Shown here: positions 8,005-15,845 of the stretch, piece after piece
Layout of the letters: the number at the start of each line of letters is the position of its first letter
How positions within the stretch are numbered: the stretch's first letter is position 1
Source of the DNA: Pseudomonadota bacterium
GTDB taxonomy: Bacteria; Pseudomonadota; Alphaproteobacteria; Reyranellales; Reyranellaceae
DNA: 61,280 nucleotides
Assembly: GCA_018242505.1 (NCBI GenBank)
Contig: JAFEBU010000051.1
Span: forward strand, 1 to 61,280
Direction: 5' to 3'
Notes under the pieces: generated by a model
The model's database searches: none
What the model was told of the DNA's origin: nothing
The model's input: the letters and a program-made list of their open reading frames with translations, nothing else
Made by a program: the position numbers and the translations under genes

Positions 8005-9398
8005 AGCTCTCCTTCCACGGTGCCGGACAGACCGTCACCGGTTCCTGCCACCTGCTCGAATGCCTCGGCCGGCGTATCTTGATCGACTGCGGTCTGTTCC
8101 AGGGTGGTCGCGCGCTGCGGGAGGAGAATACCGAAGCCTTCGGATTCGATCCCGCCTTGATAGACTATGTGCTTCTCACTCATGCACATCTTGATCATTG
8201 CGGCCGCCTCCCGCTGCTCGTCAAGCGCGGCTTCCGCGGCGAAGTGATTGCGACTGCCGCCACGTTCGAGCTGGCTCGACTGGTGATTCTCGATGCAGCG
8301 CATTTGCAGGAGGAAGAGGCGCAGCATCGAAGCCATGGCCCGATCCGCGTGTTCCGCGCCGGCGAACCGACGGCAGGGACGCCGCTCTATTCGATGCTCG
8401 ATGCGCTCGATGCGATCGGACGTTTTGGACGGTCGGTGTCCTACGACACGGCCTTGGATATTGCGCCAGGCATCCGGGCGACCTTCTTCGATGCCGGTCA
8501 CATCCTGGGGTCGGCCAGCGTCCTGGTCAAAATCGCGGAGGAAGGGCGCTCCCGATCGATCCTCTTCTCCGGCGATATCGGCAATGCGGGCCGGCCACTC
8601 CTGCGACCGCCCTCCACACCGGCCACGGCGGACGTGGTGGTGATGGAATCGACCTATGGCAATCGCAGACATCGTTCCTTCTCGGCGTCGGTGGAGGAAC
8701 TGCATGAGGCAATTGCGGCGACACTACAGCGTCACGGCAACGTCGTCATTCCAACCTTCGCCCTCGAACGCGCGCAGGAAATCCTCTACTGCCTGCGCGA
8801 GGGTATCAAGGCCAACAGGCTGCCCCCGTCCCTGCCCGTATTCCTTGACTCACCCATGGCGATCTCGGCAACGGAAGTTTTTCGACGACATCCAGAAGGC
8901 TACCCGCCTGCGATCGCCAGACTTTTCGAAGCAGGCAAGGATCCGCTGCAAGTTCCTGGACTGCGCATGGTACGAGAGATGGCCGAATCAACGGCGATCG
9001 CCCGCATCAGCGGCGGCGCCATCATTATGGCTGGTTCCGGCATGTGCACCGGCGGCCGTGTCCTCCATCATCTGCGCAACAATCTCAGGCGGCAGGCGGC
9101 AAGCATTGTCTTCGTCGGTTTCGCAGCGGCCGGTACGCTCGCCCGCCAGATCATCGACGGTGCACGCAGGGTCCGGGTGTTTGACGAGGACATGCCGGTA
9201 CGGGCAAAAATCCATACCATCAACGGCTTCTCTGCCCATGCAGATCAGGGCGAACTCATCAATTGGCATCACCGCATCGCCGGCAAGCAAATCACCTTCC
9301 TCGTACATGGCGAGACGTCGGCGATGAGAGAGCTGGCAGAGAAGCTAGACACTCCCCGCCTCGAAATGCCGGCATTGAACCAACAGTTCGAGCTCTGA
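8001..9398 (+). CDS. MBL-fold beta-CASP RNA/DNA nuclease family protein
   Basis: 465-residue metallo-beta-lactamase protein with a beta-CASP insert. The metal site is complete by eye: LTHAHLDHCG, DAGHILGS and FSGDIG, then MESTYGNR, SGMCTGGR in the beta-CASP part, and INGFSAHADQGE plus LVHGE in the RMMBL tail. Bacterial relatives act as RNA endo/exonucleases of the CPSF73/KH-less type. A GTG start at 8001 overlaps the LOG stop (GTGA), giving translational coupling. This gene pair lies just upstream of the FixK-box-controlled block, but no box was found before the pair itself. Confidence 0.85.
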   Translation: MKLSFHGAGQTVTGSCHLLECLGRRILIDCGLFQGGRALREENTEAFGFDPALIDYVLLTHAHLDHCGRLPLLVKRGFRGEVIATAATFELARLVILDAAHLQEEEAQHRSHGPIRVFRAGEPTAGTPLYSMLDALDAIGRFGRSVSYDTALDIAPGIRATFFDAGHILGSASVLVKIAEEGRSRSILFSGDIGNAGRPLLRPPSTPATADVVVMESTYGNRRHRSFSASVEELHEAIAATLQRHGNVVIPTFALERAQEILYCLREGIKANRLPPSLPVFLDSPMAISATEVFRRHPEGYPPAIARLFEAGKDPLQVPGLRMVREMAESTAIARISGGAIIMAGSGMCTGGRVLHHLRNNLRRQAASIVFVGFAAAGTLARQIIDGARRVRVFDEDMPVRAKIHTINGFSAHADQGELINWHHRIAGKQITFLVHGETSAMRELAEKLDTPRLEMPALNQQFEL

Positions 9399-9467
9399 CC
9401 GCGGCACCCTTCCACCTGCATCCTCTATCGTGACGCACAAATACGCCACGGCGACGAACCAAAAGTA

Positions 9468-9481
9468 TTGACCCAAGTCAA
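9468..9481. promoter_or_regulatory. FixK/FNR-type box TTGACCCAAGTCAA
   Basis: Perfect palindrome TTGAC-N4-GTCAA, a variant of the TTGAT-N4-ATCAA FixK/FNR consensus. Its centre is about 61 bases before the start of the DUF2267 gene at 9536, in the same spacing class as the other boxes in this window. Confidence 0.65.
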
Positions 9482-9535
9482 TTCGTCCCCGCGTGGCTGC
9501 GGTCAGTATGCCTTGGCATCATAGAGAGGCGCGAC

Positions 9536-9970
9536 ATGAGCACAACCAGTCTCAAGGTATTCGACACGACTCTCCAGGAAACAGATCAGTGGTTGAAGCT
9601 GATGATGGGGGAACTCGGGACAAACGATCGGCACGCCGCCTTCGGTGCCTTGCGTGGCGCCCTGCACGTCATCCGCGACCGCATTGGCACGAACAATGCG
9701 GTTCACCTCGGGGCCCAGATGCCGATGCTGTTGCGCGGCGCCTATTACGAAGGTTGGCATCCAGCGGATACGCCTACCCATGAACGTCACCTGGCCGACT
9801 TCATCGATCACGTCGCTGCCGAAATGCCGCGCGACAGCCGGATCGAAGCCGCCGAAGCGGTGCGGACCTGCTTTTCCGTCATGACGCAATGCCTCGATGA
9901 CGGGGAGATCATGAAACTCAGGCGGCTCCTGCCACACGAGGTCCTCAACTTGTGGCCCGACTCATGGTGA
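9536..9970 (+). CDS. DUF2267 domain protein
   Basis: 144-residue protein matching DUF2267: a helical bundle with HAAFGALRGALHVIRDR, GAQMPMLLRGAYYEGW, HLADFIDHV and EAAEAVRTCFSV. The function of the family is unknown; members often sit with stress and low-oxygen genes. A FixK-type box lies about 61 bases upstream, suggesting induction under low oxygen. AGAGGCG precedes the ATG. The stop overlaps the first bases of the groEL remnant that follows. Confidence 0.8.
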   Translation: MSTTSLKVFDTTLQETDQWLKLMMGELGTNDRHAAFGALRGALHVIRDRIGTNNAVHLGAQMPMLLRGAYYEGWHPADTPTHERHLADFIDHVAAEMPRDSRIEAAEAVRTCFSVMTQCLDDGEIMKLRRLLPHEVLNLWPDSW

Positions 9971-10365
9971 AAGCGATGATCGCGCCAGGGATTGGACCGG
10001 CATTGTTGCGTTGTATCGACAGCGTGGTGGTCGAGGAAACCAAGGCAGACGGTGACGAACGGACCGGTATTCAGGTGTTGAAACGCGCGCTCAAGGCGCC
10101 AGCGCGCCAAATAGGCGAGAATTCCGCCGTCGACGGAGGGGTCGTTGTGGCGCGCATGCTCGACGGCAAGGGCGCCTATGAGTTCGATGCCGCACGCAAA
10201 CAGTACGTAGATCTCGTGAAGCAAGCATTATCGATCCCACAAAGGTCATACGAATTGCCCTGGAGAGCGGCCAGCGTTCTCTTCTTGAGGGAAGCCACGA
10301 TGACCGTGACAGAAGAGCCCAAAGAAGGAGTTGTTACTCGCGAACCGGACCTCGCAGCACTTTAA
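9964..10365 (+). pseudogene. groEL: groEL 3' fragment
   Basis: The frame reads as the GroEL equatorial C-terminal part: PALLRCIDSV, GIQVLKRALKAPARQIGENSAVDGGVVVARMLDGKG, YVDLV, then EATMTVTEEPKE. Between about 10220 and 10270 the frame is wrong; the expected GIIDPTKVIRIALES is readable one frame over, so two compensating frameshifts keep the ORF open. The first about 400 GroEL residues (apical and most equatorial domain) are absent. It cannot form a chaperonin ring. Some FixK regulons include a second groESL copy, and this may be what remains of one. Confidence 0.8.
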
Positions 10366-10400
10366 GGATAGAGCCTGCCTGGACGGCCCTGGAGAGAGAA

Positions 10401-10739
10401 ATGGCGCAAGTTGCCTGGCCTACCTTCACTGCGAAGCGCAAGCACCTCCATTTGGTGGTTGTTGAGGTCCCCTTGGACGTTTCAGAAAATCCCAGGGCTC
10501 TCCTCGACCTCCTGGTCAAGCTCGTCAAGCCGAGCGGTGACTTCGCGCTCAGTGGTGAAAAAATGGCAGCGGGAATGAGGCTGTTCTGCGCCTTTGCCGA
10601 CCCTTCCGATGCAGACATGATGGTCGAAGCAATCAATGCACAAGAAGACAACGTCTATTCTGGCTGGGCCAGCGAATACCATTGTCAATTGAACAAGGCA
10701 GAGGCAGCAGCCATCCGCTGCGTCAACTACGGCACCTGA
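10401..10739 (+). CDS. hypothetical protein
   Basis: 112-residue soluble protein that I do not recognise. It has GGAGAGAG just before the ATG, a run of beta/alpha-like segments (HLHLVVVEVPLDV, ALLDLLVKLV, MRLFCAFADPSDADMMVEAI), two Cys and no signal or membrane segment. It follows the groEL remnant by 35 bases on the same strand and faces usp1 tail-to-tail across a hairpin. The good ribosome site and ordinary composition argue for a real gene. Confidence 0.5.
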   Translation: MAQVAWPTFTAKRKHLHLVVVEVPLDVSENPRALLDLLVKLVKPSGDFALSGEKMAAGMRLFCAFADPSDADMMVEAINAQEDNVYSGWASEYHCQLNKAEAAAIRCVNYGT

Positions 10740-10855
10740 ACCGGGCTAAACTTCCAGAGAAAAAGAATCTCGTAACTTCCCGTCGGATGTATCGAGAAGC
10801 TTCGACAGAAGATGCATTTCCCCGCCATCACCAAAGCAAGCGAAGCAACGGGCCA

Positions 10856-10877
10856 GGTTGCCCCAAAGGGGGCAGCC
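10856..10877. terminator. hairpin between convergent genes
   Basis: GGTTGCCCC and GGGGCAGCC form a nine-base-pair stem (one G-U) with a small A-rich loop, between the hypothetical gene (+) and usp1 (-). There is no T-run on either side, so a factor-independent terminator is only a candidate. Confidence 0.4.
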
Positions 10878-10888
10878 TCGCCCCTATG

Positions 10889-11713
10889 CTAATGCGCTAT
10901 CAGGACAGGCATGGTCATGCTTCGCAGCAATGTGCGGCTCACGCCACCTAGCATCATCTCCCGCACACGGGTATGCCCGTAAACACCCATAACGATGAGA
11001 TCGGCATCGAGATCAGAGGCGCGAGACAGTACGAGTTCGCCGACATAGACATCTCCGGCCGTCTCTTCGATCACCTTCGCTTTGATACCATGTTTGAGCA
11101 ACCAGTTGACGACCTCCGGTGCTCCCGTACTTTCGCTTTCGTCGGAACGGAAGCTGAGGACGGTCACCTTGTCCGCAAGTTTTAGGAGTGGAAGTGCGTC
11201 TGCCACGGCACGTGCCGATTCACGGCTATCATTCCAGCATACGATAACATTCTTTCCGATCGGCTGGCGAACGGACACATAAGGAACGACGAGTACTGGC
11301 CGGCCCGAGGACAAGGCCACCACCTCCGGCAAGTCGCGCGGCGTTGCCATCGGCGTGTCGTCGCCGACCTGGCCGAGGATGGTAAGATCGGCGCAGCGAG
11401 CGCGATGCGCCACTTCCCTGTCGACCGGCCCATCGATGATCTCGCGCTCCACCGCAATATTGCGGCCCTCGGTTGCCATCGAGAATGCCGAAAGCGCCGC
11501 CTTCTGATCGTTAGCCAGGGAGTCTTCGTAGATCTTGTAGAGATCATCCATCACGAAGCTGCCGTCGAAATAGACGGGTGGCTGGAAGGGAGGCCGCACA
11601 TGCAGACCAACCAGATGGCTGTCGAACTTGCCCGCGAGATCGGTCGCGATGCTCAGGCGCTGCTGGATCGATTTGTCGGCATCACAGTGAACGACAATCG
11701 TCTTGAAGGTCAT
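10889..11713 (-). CDS. universal stress protein, two UspA domains (usp1)
   Basis: 274 residues, two tandem UspA domains (about 1-145 and 150-274). Domain 1 starts TFKTIVVHCD. Domain 2 starts KNVIVCWNDSRESARAV and ends with the ATP-loop pattern GVYGHTRVREMMLGGVSRTLL. Start 11713 is chosen for the GGAGGAGAG site and the domain start; the longer frame has no such site. Two identical FixK-type boxes lie upstream; the nearer is centred about 60 bases before the ATG. Two-domain Usp proteins are typical members of alphaproteobacterial FixK regulons. It is a paralogue of usp2 (23052) and, more distantly, usp3 (25241). Confidence 0.9.
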   Translation of the reverse strand: MTFKTIVVHCDADKSIQQRLSIATDLAGKFDSHLVGLHVRPPFQPPVYFDGSFVMDDLYKIYEDSLANDQKAALSAFSMATEGRNIAVEREIIDGPVDREVAHRARCADLTILGQVGDDTPMATPRDLPEVVALSSGRPVLVVPYVSVRQPIGKNVIVCWNDSRESARAVADALPLLKLADKVTVLSFRSDESESTGAPEVVNWLLKHGIKAKVIEETAGDVYVGELVLSRASDLDADLIVMGVYGHTRVREMMLGGVSRTLLRSMTMPVLIAH

Positions 11714-11766
11714 CTTATCTCTCCTCCGCTGTTGAACCATCATCGCGGAAGGAAGGTCGAAGTGCG

Positions 11767-11780
11767 TTGATTCAGATCAA
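11767..11780. promoter_or_regulatory. FixK/FNR box TTGATTCAGATCAA (usp1)
   Basis: Exact match to the TTGAT-N4-ATCAA consensus, centred about 60 bases before the usp1 start codon, a position suited to class II activation. Confidence 0.8.
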
Positions 11781-11873
11781 CCTTTGATGGCCACCTCGCA
11801 TCGATAAAGATCCAGCCGCAAAGAAATTTGGAGGCAGCGAATCAATAAGAGGCCGCACTTCACCGCACTCCGC

Positions 11874-11887
11874 TTGATTCAGATCAA
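11874..11887. promoter_or_regulatory. FixK/FNR box TTGATTCAGATCAA (usp remnant)
   Basis: Identical in all 14 bases to the box at 11767. It lies about 50-60 bases before the divergent usp remnant, so it was probably that gene's own activator site. Confidence 0.75.
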
Positions 11888-11929
11888 GGCGCCATCGGTC
11901 CGCTTGAAAGGTCTTGTTCGAAAACTTGA

Positions 11930-12072
11930 GTAGACGCGGCGACGAAAGCGATTCTGGTGCTGGCCCGCGATGGTGGAACGGATGAGGCAATGTTCAGCAC
12001 CGCATCGGCTGTGGCCAAACCGCTGCATGCCAATCTCGAGTGTCTTCACGTACGGATCGACCCGGCCGAGGC
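11930..12072 (+). pseudogene. UspA N-terminal fragment
   Basis: The plus frame from 11930 reads VDAATKAILVLARDGG, then DEAMFSTASAVAKPLHANLE and CLHVRIDP, an N-terminal Usp domain opening. There is no start codon: an in-frame TGA lies at 11927-11929 and no ATG/GTG/TTG fits. After about 12072 the sequence belongs to an alcohol dehydrogenase start on the other strand, so roughly 85% of the gene is gone. The FixK box before it is still perfect. Confidence 0.65.
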
Positions 12073-12187
12073 TGCCGCATACGCAGGCCTCGACGCGTAC
12101 CCGGATCTCGCCCGGTCCTGGCGCCGTATCGGGGCGCTGCCAGAGCTCGAGCGGTTTGCCGATCGCTGTAAGAACCATGGCCCTCAT
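12073..12187 (-). pseudogene. zinc-type alcohol dehydrogenase 5' fragment
   Basis: ATG 12187 opens MRAMVLTAIGKPLEL, then PDTAPGPGEIRVRVEACVCG, the standard N-terminus of zinc alcohol dehydrogenases up to the catalytic-zinc Cys. The sequence then runs into the usp remnant of opposite polarity. Only about 38 codons survive. The CBS-BON gene ends 37 bases before it. It differs from the intact dehydrogenase at 17237. Confidence 0.7.
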
Positions 12188-12223
12188 GCGTTCTCCTCGC
12201 CCCTGCCGGCGAAATGACCCACC

Positions 12224-12931
12224 TTAGGTCACATGACCACATTCTATGCTTACCGCCGCGGGCACGGTGCGCATATGATTTTTGACGGTTTTCACACCAC
12301 GGACGTTCTCTGCGGTCACGCCGTAAGCTTTGCGGACGATTTCGTTTGGAGTGAAGCCCCAGAGATGAACAACCCCGGCGCTCACCAAAACATTGGTTGG
12401 CCACGGCGAGGTCCAAGGCTGCCTTCCGATTGCGTCCGATACATCGCAGCGCAACTGCTCGTCGGTCAGCAGAGACTCGTCGCTTCCCGGTTCGCGCGAA
12501 ATCAGCGCCTGCAGCAAGTTGGTCCGACTTACGATGCCGACCATGAAATCATTCCGCACCACCGGTATTCGCTTGATCCCGTGTTTGGACATCAGTTCCG
12601 CGATTTCCGCCAAAGTTGCGGTTTCCGCGACCGTTATGACGGTCTTCGTCATCACGTCCTTCACGTGACGCGAATGGGAGCGCACGTACTGCGCTGCCCT
12701 GACGGCGTCGTCGTCGAACAGACGATGCAGCCACGACTTGTGCGGCGTGGTGCCAATCTCGGCGCGTCGAATGAGATCGGCCTCACTTACAATACCGATC
12801 ACCCGACCTTGGTCGTCGACGACAGGAAGGGCACTTATGTGTTCGCTCGTCAGAATCTCCGCGACATCGAAGACTGTCGCATCCGCCATCACCGACATGA
12901 CACCGCTCGACATGATATCTCTAGCGCGCAT
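12224..12931 (-). CDS. CBS-pair plus BON domain protein
   Basis: 235 residues. The first CBS domain is MRARDIMSSGVMSV to VVDDQGRVIGIVSEADLI, the second VKDVMTKTVITV to IVSRTNLL. The C-terminal about 75 residues form a BON domain (LRCDVSDAIGRQPW, VVHLWGFTPNEIVRKA, VRGVKTVKNHM). CBS pairs bind adenine nucleotides and BON binds membranes or phospholipid, so an energy-sensing role is plausible. GGGAGAAT lies before the ATG. It starts 28 bases after fixK ends on the same strand, so the two are probably cotranscribed. Confidence 0.85.
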   Translation of the reverse strand: MRARDIMSSGVMSVMADATVFDVAEILTSEHISALPVVDDQGRVIGIVSEADLIRRAEIGTTPHKSWLHRLFDDDAVRAAQYVRSHSRHVKDVMTKTVITVAETATLAEIAELMSKHGIKRIPVVRNDFMVGIVSRTNLLQALISREPGSDESLLTDEQLRCDVSDAIGRQPWTSPWPTNVLVSAGVVHLWGFTPNEIVRKAYGVTAENVRGVKTVKNHMRTVPAAVSIECGHVT

Positions 12932-12959
12932 GGGTCATTCTCCCGGCGATCCAATATGA

Positions 12960-13655
12960 TCACCCGTTCAGCGCCTGGAGGCCGCCCTTGTTGCTGATGA
13001 CAATGGTACGGCCGGCCGCCGCCAGCTTGATCAAGCCATCGCGCACCATCTGGCTCAGAGTGCGGGAAACCGTCTCGATGGTGAGGCCGAGGTGATCAGC
13101 GATGTCGGTGCGCTGCATGGGCAGCTCGACCTGATCGCCCCTGGAGAGGCGGCGTGACATATCGAGCAGGAAGGTCGCGATCTTCTCCTGCGCCGTCTTG
13201 CGGCCGAGAAGCACCATATGCTCCTGTGCACGCTCCAGGCTCTGGATCACCGAACTCATGAGCTGATCGCTGAATGCCGGGTTTTCATGCATCAAGCTCG
13301 CGAACCTGCCGCGCCGGAAAGCCACGACCACCGTGTCCTCGACTGCCTCGGCGGTAAACCGGTGTTCCATCCCGCTTTCCAGTCCGAAGATCTCGCCGGG
13401 CAGCTGAAAGGCCTCAATCTGCCGGCGGCCATCGCTCAAAAGCTTGCAAACGCGAACCGTACCCGACACCACCTTGTAGAAGAAGTCCGCGGCCTCGCCT
13501 TCGGCGAACAGTTCTTCGCCCTTGGCGAAGCTTCGGCGCGTACCGGCCGGCTGGATCCGGTCGACCAGCGGTGTGGCCAAGACGCGCTGAGCCAACAGGC
13601 CGGCGGAGGGAGAATGAGCGGAAACGCGTGCGGTGGCGGTAGTGATGGCAACCAT
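12960..13655 (-). CDS. fixK: Crp/FNR-family transcription regulator, FixK type
   Basis: 231 residues: a cyclic-nucleotide-binding fold (FAKGEELFAEGEAADFFYKVVSG, LPGEIFGLESG) followed by a Crp-type winged helix. The recognition helix LTIETVSRTLSQM has the E-x2-SR pattern that reads TTGAN4TCAA sites. The N-terminal Cys cluster of oxygen-sensing FNR is absent, as in FixK, so oxygen input should come from FixLJ. The start at 13655 has GGGAG upstream; the longer frame to 13721 lacks one. A degenerate half-site TTGACCTAAGG at 13727 may serve autoregulation. Its likely targets are the seven boxes in this window. Confidence 0.85.
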   Translation of the reverse strand: MVAITTATARVSAHSPSAGLLAQRVLATPLVDRIQPAGTRRSFAKGEELFAEGEAADFFYKVVSGTVRVCKLLSDGRRQIEAFQLPGEIFGLESGMEHRFTAEAVEDTVVVAFRRGRFASLMHENPAFSDQLMSSVIQSLERAQEHMVLLGRKTAQEKIATFLLDMSRRLSRGDQVELPMQRTDIADHLGLTIETVSRTLSQMVRDGLIKLAAAGRTIVISNKGGLQALNG

Positions 13656-13743
13656 CAGTCTCTCCCGAAGTGAGCACGATTGATGGCCGATCAATACCCC
13701 CGTCCGATCGACGCCCACCATTCAGGTATTGACCTAAGGGATT

Positions 13744-14892
13744 CTACGTAGGCTGTGGATCCGCTTGATCTTGCAGTGATTTCCGGTCGACCGAGAGGGG
13801 CAACTGCGTGTCAAAATCGTCGAGGGCACTCAACAAGATGCCGACACGGTACGCCGAGGACATCCACTCGGCGAGGCGCGGATAGTTGTCGACCAGCCAG
13901 TTGAAGGCGCCTTGAACGGCAACAAAGGCCGCAGCTGATTGCGTCACCTGACCGAGGGAAATGGTTCCCGCCACATAGTTGGGCGCGCAAAGAAGAAGTC
14001 CGACAATCGGAGCGAGCAGAGTGTTGCCGTGTGACACCAGCGTCGTCCGCATATGTTGACCGCACAGTCGCTTCCATTGTCGGATCACCGCTGCCTGGGC
14101 TGCGGCCAGGATCGACGCATCATCCGGCACAACGGCAAGGGTCGTGCGCGTGTTCACGCGTGCGACAACGTATTTGAAATCCGCTTCAACCTGGTTCTTG
14201 TTCTCGATCACCTCCACCATGTTCCGGCCGATGGTCATCATGCCAAGCGTTGTTGTCGTGGCGTAGACGACTGAGGCAATCACGAGATAGCCTGGAACGA
14301 TCACGAATTCTCCCCAGATGTGGAGCTGAAGCGAACCACCCACGTTCCACAAGATGACGACAAACGCAGCAGCGACGAGCAGGGACGACAGAAAGCCAAC
14401 CGCCAAGTCGATCGGCGCGTCCGTCGCCAGGCGCACGTCTTCGGTGATCCGATACTCTGGATTTTGTCGCTGACCATTCGCGAAGCCCAGACGTTGATAG
14501 CGTTGGTCAGTCAGCCACGCATCGATCAATGTTCGGGTCAGCCAATCACGCCAGCGGCGCTGGAATGTCATGCGGCCCCATACGGCCACTATCGCGAGTG
14601 CGATGCTCGCCGCAGCCAAGACGAGCAGTAGACGCGTTTCCTGCCAGATAAGGCGACCGTCACGCGCTTCCAGCGCATTGAAGAAATCGCGGTTCCAGAA
14701 ATTCAGTCGATACTGCACAAAGAGCTGCAGCACGACACACGCTGCCAGCACCCCGATAAGAGCCCACGCCGTCGGCTCGCGCCAGAATCCGCGTGCGCTT
14801 CTCCAGAAGCGCCGCAGCGCGGCCCGTGGCGCCATGGAGCGGCTGGGAACCTCGCCGGCCATGTGGATCAGGCCGGAAGATGTGAACGCCAC
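13744..14892 (-). CDS. SbmA/BacA/YddA-like ABC membrane subunit without ATPase domain
   Basis: About 382 residues with roughly six hydrophobic segments (WALIGVLAACVVLQLF, LLVLAAASIALAIVAVWG, LLVAAAFVVILW, YLVIASVVYATTTT, LLAPIVGLLLCAPNYV, VTQSAAAFVAVQGAFNWLV). It shows the family patterns FWNRDFFNALE, NPEYRITEDVRLAT and FNWLVDNYPRLAEW. YddA-like relatives carry a C-terminal ABC ATPase; here the protein stops at the end of the membrane domain, as in SbmA/BacA, which use the proton gradient for peptide uptake. The GTG at 14892 overlaps glk by 25 bases; ATG 14862 is an alternative. Neither has a strong ribosome site. Confidence 0.75.
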   Translation of the reverse strand: MAFTSSGLIHMAGEVPSRSMAPRAALRRFWRSARGFWREPTAWALIGVLAACVVLQLFVQYRLNFWNRDFFNALEARDGRLIWQETRLLLVLAAASIALAIVAVWGRMTFQRRWRDWLTRTLIDAWLTDQRYQRLGFANGQRQNPEYRITEDVRLATDAPIDLAVGFLSSLLVAAAFVVILWNVGGSLQLHIWGEFVIVPGYLVIASVVYATTTTLGMMTIGRNMVEVIENKNQVEADFKYVVARVNTRTTLAVVPDDASILAAAQAAVIRQWKRLCGQHMRTTLVSHGNTLLAPIVGLLLCAPNYVAGTISLGQVTQSAAAFVAVQGAFNWLVDNYPRLAEWMSSAYRVGILLSALDDFDTQLPLSVDRKSLQDQADPQPT

Positions 14893-15845
14893 AACGTTCG
14901 GGCACCCTCAGCAAGGCTGATTAGACCTACGAAAGCAGGATTGGGGTGCAGAATGACGCGCGTCGGAATTCGCGCCACATAGGCCTCCAGGCGTCCCTTC
15001 GCCTCGAATTGTTGCCGAAAGGCGGACCGAGACAGGTGCTCGACGAATCTTGGAACGATGCCGCCGCCGATGAACACCCCTCCCCGCGCCCCGAACGTCA
15101 AAGCGACATCACCCGCGACGGCACCCAAAAAGGCACAGAACATATCGACCGCTGCGCGGCACACCGAAGACGATCCATCGAAGGCGCTTGCGGTGATCTC
15201 GCCGGGTTTCAAGATGGGGCTCGTACCTCCTTGAAGCGACACAATTGCCTGATGGAGATTGCTCAACCCGGGCCCCGACAGGGCGCGCTCCGCAGAAACA
15301 CGGCCAAAGCGGCCTCTCAAGAGCCCAATCACAGCATCCGAGCGCTCATCGACACCGGCGAGGCTTGCATGACCACCTTCGCTTGGGAGAACGCACCGAC
15401 CACCCGGCCCGGGAAACAGACAGGCCATGCCTAGTCCCGTGCCCGGGGCGATGATCGCCATGGGCGCACCGGGAATACCGGTACCGGCCCCGATCAGGTG
15501 CGTTTGTTCGGAAGGCAAATCGGCGAGGCCGGCTGCCACGGCCTCGAGATCGTTGACGACCCGAACCCAGGGTATGGCAAATGCGTTCGCGATCTCCTCT
15601 TCGTCGACGATCCAGGCCGCATTGGTCAATTGACACCGCCCGCCCTGGACAGGGCCCGCCGTCGCCAGAAGGGCGCCGTCGATCTCAGCCCGTTGCCCGC
15701 CTGCCTTGAGGAAGTCGGCAATTGCTTCTTTCGCATCACGGCGCGTGCCGACCTCAGTCGACCAGATCGGTCCGACCGCTCGGCCGGACGCAAGTGCAAA
15801 CCGAGCGTAGGTGCCGCCGATGTCGGCAAGAAGCAGGCACGTCAT
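14868..15845 (-). CDS. glk: glucokinase
   Basis: 325 residues of the bacterial glucokinase family: the phosphate-1 motif LLADIGGTYARFAL, the sugar contact region LTNAAWIVD, VNDLEAVAAG, the APGTGLGMA phosphate loop, LPSEGGHAS and GGVFIGGGIVPR. It phosphorylates glucose to glucose 6-phosphate. The ATG at 15845 overlaps the beta-glucosidase stop (ATGA), so glucose released by that enzyme would be trapped directly. A longer in-frame ORF to 15998 lies inside the glucosidase gene and is not used. Confidence 0.92.
   Translation of the reverse strand: MTCLLLADIGGTYARFALASGRAVGPIWSTEVGTRRDAKEAIADFLKAGGQRAEIDGALLATAGPVQGGRCQLTNAAWIVDEEEIANAFAIPWVRVVNDLEAVAAGLADLPSEQTHLIGAGTGIPGAPMAIIAPGTGLGMACLFPGPGGRCVLPSEGGHASLAGVDERSDAVIGLLRGRFGRVSAERALSGPGLSNLHQAIVSLQGGTSPILKPGEITASAFDGSSSVCRAAVDMFCAFLGAVAGDVALTFGARGGVFIGGGIVPRFVEHLSRSAFRQQFEAKGRLEAYVARIPTRVILHPNPAFVGLISLAEGARTLWRSHLPA

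Noticed and set aside
13727..13740. Possible FixK box TTGACCTAAGGGAT before fixK, with a similar TGACCTAAGG on the minus strand near 12226-12236
   Set aside because: Only the left half matches the consensus; too weak to list as a site, although autoregulation is conceivable.
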